A stretch of 33,214 nt of DNA from Bradyrhizobium viridifuturi (GTDB taxonomy: Bacteria; Pseudomonadota; Alphaproteobacteria; Rhizobiales; Xanthobacteraceae): the NCBI RefSeq assembly GCF_001238275.1, contig NZ_LGTB01000066.1:1-33214 (forward strand), in the 5' to 3' direction. Under the pieces are notes generated by a model. That model ran no database searches, was not told the origin of the DNA, and was given only the letters and a program-made list of their open reading frames with translations. The translations under genes were made by a program, and so were the position numbers. How positions within the stretch are numbered: the stretch's first letter is position 1; each line of letters starts with the position of its first letter. Positions 15,336 through 22,222 of this stretch are shown piece after piece.

Positions 15336-16264
15336 TTACGGGACGAAAAATTGCGAAACTTGGTTATGGGCATACCGGTCCCCACCGAAGGTGGTCTTCA
15401 GTGATCGGTCCGAATATCCGATGAGTGCTGACCTGGCTTTGCCGATACGGGGGTCATTCTGAAGGGCCTTGAGGGCAAATGGATCGATGACAAAGACCCT
15501 CAGCCCTGCTGCGATGCCGTCCACGATGCGTCGTTGATATGCGTGTCGCTGAAGCTGTACCCGATGACCATAAGCCTGGCCGATGGTCTAACCAGCATCT
15601 TGCGAAACTCTTCATGGTACCACGTCAGAATTGGATAAAGTCCGATACTCACCGCCTTCTGGCCACCCATGATGAGGATGCGCCTTCCTCGGTTAGATTC
15701 CATCCAGTTCACCGAACCGTGCAGCTTCACGTATGGCTGGGCGCCGTGACCGAACGTCGTGAAGGGTGGGTTCGGCTCCATAATTGCAAACTTATCCTGC
15801 CGTGCACCGCTCGGCTGAAATGGTTGCATGAACTTCATGCCCGGCAACTGAAGGTGACCCCAATTCATTGGCGGTCCGATCAGAGGATTGTAGTGTTGTT
15901 CGAGGAGAGCGTCCTGGTTCAACGTGAAGATGGCGTGAAACCGACTGAGGAAGCTCGCCATGGAGTGTTGGACGCTTGGCGGGTTCTCGAACTCGAATGG
16001 GACGTGCATGAAGGTGTTGTTCATGCCGTTAAAAATCCCCGCCACCGCGGTGATGAGAGCATCGTGTCGCTTTTGGTCAACGGGCTCTGTTGATACCTGC
16101 AGGTCGGCCAAAACCTTCTCAAATGCACCACCTGAATCGAACAGGAGATCACGGGTGTGATCGTCCAAGCCCCTATCGGCCAGTAAGGCACTGAAGACAT
16201 CCGAGGCGAGCGGACCACCCCAATTGTAGGAAAATCCGGCCCCCGTGAGGAGAATGAAGGTCAT
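15336..16264 (-). CDS. SIR2-like (NAD-hydrolase type) protein, frame broken near 15526
   Basis: Starts MTFILLTGAGFSYN at 16264. The Rossmann-type NAD site has GAGFS (residues 8-12), TLNQD (N116, D118), and the catalytic histidine H182 in KLHGSVNW; IGYSFSDTHIN near 234-244 is typical of the SIR2_2 branch. In the starting frame the protein stops after residue 254, while the next frame continues IVDGIAAGLRVFVIDP to a stop at 15336. Adding one base near 15524-15529 joins them into about 309 residues. SIR2 domains in bacterial immunity (Thoeris ThsA, DSR, SIR2-pAgo partners) deplete NAD+ after phage sensing. It lies 28 bases downstream of the DUF2235 gene. Lower GC than its neighbours suggests separate acquisition. 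Confidence 0.75.
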
Positions 16265-16292
16265 AGCTTGAGTGGCCTCGGTTCCTACGTGT

Positions 16293-17915
16293 TCAGACCT
16301 GTGGCCGGCTTTCGCCGTCCATCGATGGAAGAACAGGTTGATCCGCGGGCGGCGCTGATGGGGCGGCGCCTTCGAGCGGCTCGTAATACTGCTTGAAGTC
16401 GTCGTGATTTCGCAGGGCCTCCGGTCGATACGGCCCCGTGCCGGCGCATTGCGTCACCTTGCCCAGGGCCGCGCGCGCCTTCACGGTCGGATCGACTGGC
16501 GCTTGATGGTTCATCTCCCGGATTTTTGTCTCCCAGTTCTGCGCCGCAATGTATCGCTGCAGCCACGCCCACTTCGGGAGCTTGTCGGCAAAAGCGTCGA
16601 GCGTGTCGCGCATGCCTGCGACCTCGCAATGCTGCACGCCGTCGGCCGCCGGGAAGATGTTGAGCGGTGTGCCGGTGTCGCCCGTGTGCGGAACCTTGAC
16701 CCCGTCAACGAAGATCGGACCCGTCTTCAGCCCGTCGGGGACGTTCACCGCCTGCTCGCACATCCAGTGGAGTGCCACATCCGAAAGGCGTGACTCCGGC
16801 TCCGGGTAGGACCCGCCGATGTCGGAATGGTTGCCTGCGAACCACATCTGGATCAGGCGAGGTATGCCGGGCGTCGGCGCATGGACGGCAGGCTCGGTCC
16901 CGCCCCAACCGACGCGGTCGAAGTCCTTGCGGGTTTCGTCGATCGCGTTGGCGGACCGAGCGAAGCGGACGTGTTTGCTGAGAAGCCTGTCGAAGTATTT
17001 TCCGCTCCAAACTGCGTCGTGCGATCGTGGCGGATCCCCCTTGTTCGGGAAGTCGTAGATTGTCTTGCGATTGGAGGTCTTTCGCCGCTTCAAAAACCAG
17101 ACCACGGCGGCAAGCATCGCGATGTGGGTGACGGCCCACGCCGGGACGATAAAGCCCCAGAGCAGTCCCGCTTGCGAAATGATGGCCGTGATCACGCCGA
17201 CGATCGCGGCAGGGACGAGGGAGGCGAGGAAGGCCGCCGCGGCGACGCCTAATGTCAGTCCAGCTTCGATCATCAAGCGTCGCGTGCCGCTGGCGCCCAG
17301 CGCCGCAACCGTGTCGAACACTCCGATAAAGTAGGCGGCGGCATTGGAATCTGACCCGTCTCCGGATCCGTACTTCACCTGAAAGCGCCTCGCCAATTCG
17401 AGCCGTTCGGCCTCGAACTCCTCGCGCGGGTGGCCTGCGCCGTGCTCGAGCACGGTGTCGACGGCTTCCCATGCGATGTCCTTGACCTCCTTTCGGTACC
17501 GCATCAGTGGACCGCCCGGAGTTTTCGTCGGGACGCCGCAGAGCATCAGCAGGTTCGCCAGGCTGCGAACGGTGTAGGCGCCGCGGCTGAAGCCGAACAG
17601 GAAGATGCGGTCGCCTTCTTCGTAGTGGTTGACGATGAATTCGTAGCAGTCGGCGATGTTGCGCTTGATCCCGTCGCCGGCGACCGAACCGAGCATCTTC
17701 TGCACGAAGCGGACCGGAGCGGTCAGGGCGGTTGTGCCGACGTCGGTACCGAGCCCAGCGTCGTAGAACACGACCTGCTGCGACGGATCGATGCTGGTGT
17801 CGGCATGGTCGCGCGAGATGCGGTACATCTTGTAGATGTTGCTGATGCGCTGCTCCGGACGGGCGCCGCCGTCCTGGCCGGTCCCGTCCGAGAATACGAC
17901 GATGTTCTTCGCCAC
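16293..17915 (-). CDS. DUF2235 alpha/beta hydrolase (lipase-like) with inserted membrane hairpin
   Basis: A 540-residue protein starting at GTG 17915, five bases after GGAGG. The N-terminal KNIVVFSDGTGQ, the nucleophile elbow GFSRGA (Ser110), VFDTVAALG near 199-207, and WFAGNHSDIGGSYPE further on are the DUF2235 / Tle1-type lipase signature. Two hydrophobic segments, about 215-245 and 248-275, followed by KRRK, form a membrane hairpin inserted between the DTVAALG and the HSDIGG motifs. Tle1 family members are phospholipases delivered by type VI secretion, but no secretion genes are near. Here the gene starts 12 bases after the caspase-helicase stop. A membrane-tethered hydrolase activated by the upstream protease is an inference. 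Confidence 0.8.
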   Translation of the reverse strand: MAKNIVVFSDGTGQDGGARPEQRISNIYKMYRISRDHADTSIDPSQQVVFYDAGLGTDVGTTALTAPVRFVQKMLGSVAGDGIKRNIADCYEFIVNHYEEGDRIFLFGFSRGAYTVRSLANLLMLCGVPTKTPGGPLMRYRKEVKDIAWEAVDTVLEHGAGHPREEFEAERLELARRFQVKYGSGDGSDSNAAAYFIGVFDTVAALGASGTRRLMIEAGLTLGVAAAAFLASLVPAAIVGVITAIISQAGLLWGFIVPAWAVTHIAMLAAVVWFLKRRKTSNRKTIYDFPNKGDPPRSHDAVWSGKYFDRLLSKHVRFARSANAIDETRKDFDRVGWGGTEPAVHAPTPGIPRLIQMWFAGNHSDIGGSYPEPESRLSDVALHWMCEQAVNVPDGLKTGPIFVDGVKVPHTGDTGTPLNIFPAADGVQHCEVAGMRDTLDAFADKLPKWAWLQRYIAAQNWETKIREMNHQAPVDPTVKARAALGKVTQCAGTGPYRPEALRNHDDFKQYYEPLEGAAPSAPPADQPVLPSMDGESRPQV

Positions 17916-17927
17916 GCGGACCTCCGG

Positions 17928-20900
17928 TCAGCCGATGTAGGGTTCGAGCACGGGGGCAGCGATCGGTGCGGCCTGCTGCCGGCGCTTCATCGCTGCGGCC
18001 GCGTCGCGGACGATCGTCAGCTTATCCGCGTCGTCGCGTAGGCAGGCGAGCAGGGCCACGTCCGGCGCCGCGGCGATCGATGCCTCGTCGCACAGGTTCG
18101 CCTTCGCCAGCGCGCAGTAGTCGCCGCGGAGAAGTGCGGCTCCGGCCTCGCGCGCAAGGTCGACGGCCGCGGCGGGGATGCCGAGGGTTAGCCGCATCGT
18201 GAGCCGTCTGACGCGGTCCTCTAGATCGAGCTCGGGATGAAGGATTTCCGCGACCCTTGCTGTCGTCGCCACTAGGTCGGAAGTTCTGCTGGCGACGCTT
18301 CTGATGGGACCAGACGCCCCCCCGAAGGCGCCGCCAAACTGTCCGATCACGCGTTCGATGTCTGACATCGGACGTCCGGAGACGAACAGTAGGCAGGACA
18401 CGGACTTCTTCGCCCGGATGGTCGACGTGTGGGCATCCTGCACCTCCCTGCGGAATGCGTTCAGCACGGCGCCGCCGGTCAGTTGCGGTCGCAGTTCGTT
18501 CACCCAGAATTGCGGCTCCTTCTGCGTGCTCTTCTTGTTGATCGGAAAGAGTAGGTCGTCCAGCTCGACCGTGATCTGCGTGGCGGCGATCAGGTCGGGG
18601 TCCGTGAGCTGCCCGGCCGGAATCTGGCGGAGGCACTCGACGAGCCTGACGATCGACGTGACCTCGGTAGCGCTTTCGCCGGCCAGGCGGCCGAGATCGG
18701 TGAGCACGAAGAGACCGGCTGCATTGGAGATCAGGCCGTTGCTCTCCAGGTCGTGCAGGGCGCTGACGAGCTCGTTGCGGTCCCACTTCCAGCCCACGTG
18801 CGTTCTCGCGGCCTGAAATGCGCCGAAGCTCGATTCGAGAAATTCGACGATGGCATCGCTCGACACGCCCTTGGGACTCAGGCGGCTGAGGGAAGTGACG
18901 ACGCGGACGATCAGCGATCGTGCGTCCGTCGCGGCGTCGAGGAATCTGGAGACGAGGTCTTCCGGCGTCTTCGTGACGTAGTTGTTCCAGTAGTCGTATT
19001 CGGCCCGGGGATCGGTCGCCAGCAGGTAGGACGTCCCTTTCTCCGCGAAGCCGAGCCGTCCGGCCCGGCCGACCAGATTCTTGTACTCTGCGACCGAATA
19101 AGGCTCGTCGCCGGGATGCATCAATCCAACGATGACGACCGACGAGGCAGGCGTGTTGACGCCCATCGCGAGGGTCGTAGTCGCCGCGATCACGCGGAGC
19201 CCGGAGCCGGAGCGGCGGAATTCCTCCTCGATCACTCGGCGTTCCTCCGGCATCAGGTCGGCATGATGGAATCCCACGCCGCCTGCCAGCGCCTTGCGGA
19301 GATCCGCATGGGCCAGGGATGCGTCGGCGGCCGGCAACTGGTCGAGCGCAGCCTGCGCTGGCGGAAGGCCGAGCGCTTCGGCCAGATATCCCGCGGTGCC
19401 TCGGGCTTCTCCCTTGATCTCCCTGAAGACGATGACTTGCTGACCCTTGCTTACCAGGAGGCGGACGAGCGGAACGACCCAGTCCTGGCTCGAACCCTTG
19501 CGGTACTCCTGCCTAATGATGGGACCCTCCACCTTTTCGGCCCCGGTCGCCGCATCGATGAAGCGGAACGTCCCATCGGCGCGCAGCACGCCCTCGTCTA
19601 ACGGCACCGGTCGTTCGGTGCGGCGTAGCAGCCGCGCGCCCAACCAGCCTTCGAGGCCGTTCGTGTCTCCTATGACGGCCGACAACGCGATCGTCTGCGG
19701 CTCGATGCCTTCGCGCCGTCGCATCCTGATCAGTGTGAGGAGGAATTCGAGGTTCGCGCCTCGGCTCTCGTCGGCGATCATCTGCGCCTCGTCGATGACT
19801 ACGACGCCGGCGCCGCCCAGCACGTGCGGGAAGGTGAGGGCGATGGCCGCGAACTTCTCGTAGGTCAGCAGGGCCACGTCGTATTTGCCGCGCAGGACCG
19901 GCGATATGTCGTCGGTCTCGCCAGTCGCCTCCACGGTCCGGATCCCGAACGAGCCGTAGACGGAGTTGAAGTGCCGGCGCTTGTCGGCGACGAGCGCCTT
20001 GAGCGGGAGGAGGAAAATCGCGCGTCGCCGATCGAGGACGGCGCGCAGCGCCGCCAATTCGCCGACCATGGTCTTGCCGCTCGAGGTCGGCGCGGAGACG
20101 ACCAGATGGTCACCGTTCAAGACGCCGTAGTCGTTGATTGCCGATATCTGCAGGGGATTCAGCGAGGGGATGGCCTTCGCCCATGCTTCGACGAGTTGCT
20201 GGGGGAAGCCGGCGGCCTGCAGGCTCACCAGATCGCTGGTAACGGCCCATCCGCGCCGATCTGGAAAAGCCGCGGCAAACCGTGCGCCTTCGGTGAAGAT
20301 AGGCCAGTGCAGATCACCTTCGATCCGCCCCTTCATGGTCGGGTGCTGTTGCAGGCCGAACTGGGCGGCTGCCGCCGAAACGCGGGCCGAGACGTGATCG
20401 AGAAGCCGGTAGACGGGAATCCGTGAACCGAGGACCACTTCGGTCGCGCCCCGCAGCGCCTCGATGAGGAAGAGGGTCAGGAATCCGTGGCCGTGCTTGA
20501 CGTTTTCGTACGCGGGTTCGTCGGCCCGGGAGGCGGTGAAGATCAACCGTCCGTCGCCGGCAATTTGGTCGAGCTTGACCTCCGCAGATCTCAGATCGCG
20601 CGGTTTGACGTCCGTCTGCAGCACCTTCGAGCCCAAGCCGCCCGAGAAGCAGCAATCCAGGAAGAAGACGAGGCGCCCGGCCGGAATGCGGGCGAACCAT
20701 TCCTGAAGCAGATCGAGCGGCACGGCCGTGTTGGCGAGATCCCCGGTATCGGCGTCGTGCGGGATCAGTTCGTGCGTCTCGGACCCGTGTCCGGAGAATC
20801 CGATGACGACCGTGTCGTCGGCACTACAGTCTGCAAGCGCCGCGAATTCGGATTCGATCGCCGAACGAGTGGCATCCGCGTCTGTGAGGAGTCGCGAGTT

Positions 20901-21023
20901 GCCTCCCAGCGTGTCGGCGAACAGCGCATCCAGCGCGGTCGCGTCCCGCCGCGCGCAACTCAGATCGCCAATGGCTGGCGATCGATAGCGATCGATCCCG
21001 ATGAACAATCCGCGGAACGCCAT
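17928..21023 (-). CDS. caspase-like protease fused to a Ski2-like DExH helicase
   Basis: A 1031-residue protein with an intact frame. Residues 1 to about 240 are a peptidase C14 (caspase/metacaspase) domain: GIDRYRSP start strand, catalytic His79 in GFSGHG and Cys125 in FLDCCFSGG. Residues 285-700 are a superfamily 2 helicase: motif I APTSSGKT (311-318), motif II DEAQ (411-414), GFHHADL (584-590), TTLAMGVNTP (616-625), and motif VI NLVGRAGR (649-656), the layout of Ski2/Hel308-like enzymes. The C-terminal 300 residues are alpha-helical with a possible winged helix near 740-790. Ski2-like helicases act as sensors in defence systems such as Hachiman, where HamA is a nuclease; here a protease is fused instead. 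Substrate is unknown. The next gene starts 12 bases on, which argues for one operon. Confidence 0.85.
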   Translation of the reverse strand: MAFRGLFIGIDRYRSPAIGDLSCARRDATALDALFADTLGGNSRLLTDADATRSAIESEFAALADCSADDTVVIGFSGHGSETHELIPHDADTGDLANTAVPLDLLQEWFARIPAGRLVFFLDCCFSGGLGSKVLQTDVKPRDLRSAEVKLDQIAGDGRLIFTASRADEPAYENVKHGHGFLTLFLIEALRGATEVVLGSRIPVYRLLDHVSARVSAAAAQFGLQQHPTMKGRIEGDLHWPIFTEGARFAAAFPDRRGWAVTSDLVSLQAAGFPQQLVEAWAKAIPSLNPLQISAINDYGVLNGDHLVVSAPTSSGKTMVGELAALRAVLDRRRAIFLLPLKALVADKRRHFNSVYGSFGIRTVEATGETDDISPVLRGKYDVALLTYEKFAAIALTFPHVLGGAGVVVIDEAQMIADESRGANLEFLLTLIRMRRREGIEPQTIALSAVIGDTNGLEGWLGARLLRRTERPVPLDEGVLRADGTFRFIDAATGAEKVEGPIIRQEYRKGSSQDWVVPLVRLLVSKGQQVIVFREIKGEARGTAGYLAEALGLPPAQAALDQLPAADASLAHADLRKALAGGVGFHHADLMPEERRVIEEEFRRSGSGLRVIAATTTLAMGVNTPASSVVIVGLMHPGDEPYSVAEYKNLVGRAGRLGFAEKGTSYLLATDPRAEYDYWNNYVTKTPEDLVSRFLDAATDARSLIVRVVTSLSRLSPKGVSSDAIVEFLESSFGAFQAARTHVGWKWDRNELVSALHDLESNGLISNAAGLFVLTDLGRLAGESATEVTSIVRLVECLRQIPAGQLTDPDLIAATQITVELDDLLFPINKKSTQKEPQFWVNELRPQLTGGAVLNAFRREVQDAHTSTIRAKKSVSCLLFVSGRPMSDIERVIGQFGGAFGGASGPIRSVASRTSDLVATTARVAEILHPELDLEDRVRRLTMRLTLGIPAAAVDLAREAGAALLRGDYCALAKANLCDEASIAAAPDVALLACLRDDADKLTIVRDAAAAMKRRQQAAPIAAPVLEPYIG

Positions 21024-21141
21024 GGTTCTACTTCACTCCGTTTGGTCTGCCCCCCGAAAACAACGGCCTCGTTTGCTCGGCCCTATGGCCGAATTCTTGG
21101 CTGGACCCGCGCTGAGCGATGCGGGCTCCGCGTTGGGTCGC

Positions 21142-21321
21142 TTACGGTTTGGATGGTGGTTTGACGCCACTACCCGTCGTAGGCACGGCGGGAGTCGAGC
21201 CCGTCGCGGGCTGATGTCCTCCCTGCGGGTTCAGCGGCTGGTGGATGGCGGAAGGCTGATAGCCCTTGTTGCCGATGTTGGAAGGCGGGGCGGGTTTGTA
21301 TCCGTCATTGGTGCGAGACAT
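21142..21321 (-). CDS. 59-residue proline-rich GYKP/GYQP protein
   Basis: A short protein, MSRTNDGYKPAPPSNIGNKG at the start, with a second GYQPSAIHQP motif and a Pro/Gly/Ser/Thr-rich tail. Its ATG (21321) is two bases after the TGA of the DUF6338 gene, which itself supplies the GGAG-like ribosome site, so the two are translationally coupled. No membrane segment, no cysteine; probably disordered. Short GYQP-type proteins next to DUF6338 genes seem familiar to me, but I cannot verify it here. It could be a linker or peptide partner of the membrane protein or a substrate of the caspase. Confidence 0.65.
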   Translation of the reverse strand: MSRTNDGYKPAPPSNIGNKGYQPSAIHQPLNPQGGHQPATGSTPAVPTTGSGVKPPSKP

Positions 21322-21323
21322 CT

Positions 21324-21932
21324 TCAGACTCCTTTAGGATTCCAGATTTGGACGTGTTTGATCTCTTTCGAGGGGATGAGGATGGCGAGCTGTTCGGGAC
21401 GTTTTCTCCAGCAGTCGCCATCCAGGTCGTAGATTTCTTGGAGGAGGAGGTCGCGCTCGGTCGGATCCGAAGAAGCAAAGGAGTGACTGCCGTAGACGCC
21501 GCTGACGGTCGAGCCATCGGAAAGCGTCACCAGCACGAAATGGTCGCCGCGCAGGCGGGCGAACGCGTAGTCCCAGGCGGACGGGGTGGCGTGGACCGGA
21601 TTGATCCCGAAAAAGTGCAGGAGCCGGCGGAAGATGTCGTTCTGGCCGAGGATGCCGAACACGAAGCCGATGGCGGCGGGCAGAAGGATGATCAATCCAA
21701 GCCAAGCGAATATCTTCGCGCGCCCAGGTTCGCGAATTGAAAGCACATACTCGACGATCGGAGCGGCCAGGCCGTAATAGAGAACGGTGAGAGCGATATA
21801 GGTCACCACGTTCTCCGAGAGGGTACGTACCCTGCCGGTAAAGAATTGCGCGCGGACGAGTGTGATGATCATGCCAGGCACAATGAAGCCGAGCGCCAGG
21901 TAGACCGACTCGACGCTCTTCAAGTCGGGCAT
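21324..21932 (-). CDS. DUF6338 family membrane protein
   Basis: A 202-residue protein starting MPDLKSVESV, with GGGAG six bases before the ATG. Three hydrophobic segments, about residues 9-29, 42-64 and 74-95, are followed by a soluble domain beginning SAWDYAFARL and containing VTLSDGSTVSGVYG, SFASSDP and RDLLLQEIYDL, which I recognise as the DUF6338 pattern. It appears to be the first gene of the leftward cassette. In bacterial conflict systems small multipass proteins of this kind often serve as membrane effectors or anchors; here that is inference. Confidence 0.75.
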   Translation of the reverse strand: MPDLKSVESVYLALGFIVPGMIITLVRAQFFTGRVRTLSENVVTYIALTVLYYGLAAPIVEYVLSIREPGRAKIFAWLGLIILLPAAIGFVFGILGQNDIFRRLLHFFGINPVHATPSAWDYAFARLRGDHFVLVTLSDGSTVSGVYGSHSFASSDPTERDLLLQEIYDLDGDCWRKRPEQLAILIPSKEIKHVQIWNPKGV

Positions 21933-22222
21933 CTTTCACTCCCAGCAGGCATTTGAAGCGCTGCCGTGGCACCGCTCTTCCAGATCAGTCGTCGCAACCA
22001 CGTTCGTCACTGTACGTCTCAGAGTTGATTCATGATTCGTTCGTTGAGCTATTTTCGCGGCGAAGCCGAAGCTCGCCGCGAAACCTTCTTCGATGTTCAC
22101 TCGGCGCTGCCGGCGCCGAGTAGGGGACCTACTTTGCCCCGATTAGGGGACAAACTTGTAGGAGACGTACTTTGCCCGTCGCCGCACGGTTATGACGATC
22201 GTCGGCGTCGTCGGTTACCGCC
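21933..22222. other. 290-base junction between the defence-like cassette and nrdJ
   Basis: No gene was found. It contains a perfect 11-bp stem TTTCGCGGCGA/TCGCCGCGAAA (22053-22083), an 8-bp stem CTCGGCGC/GCGCCGAG (22100-22120), and then three tandem repeats (22121-22178). The promoter of the cassette and the transcript end of nrdJ must both lie here. No T-run follows either stem in the nrdJ direction. Confidence 0.5.
22121..22178. repeat. three short direct repeats, candidate mobile-element end
   Basis: TAGGGGACCTACTTTGCCCC (22121-22140), TAGGGGACAAACTTG (22144-22158) and TAGGAGACGTACTTTGCCC (22159-22177) follow each other closely. The first and third match at 17 of 19 positions. Closely packed, same-direction copies of a 15-20 bp box are what transposase-binding ends of Tn7, Mu or IS21-type elements look like. 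They lie 45 bases past the nrdJ stop, at the switch from accessory to chromosomal genes. Confidence 0.5.

Noticed and set aside
16293..17915. Type VI secretion effector locus
   Set aside because: The hydrolase belongs to the Tle1-like family, but there is no VgrG, adaptor, immunity or secretion gene nearby.
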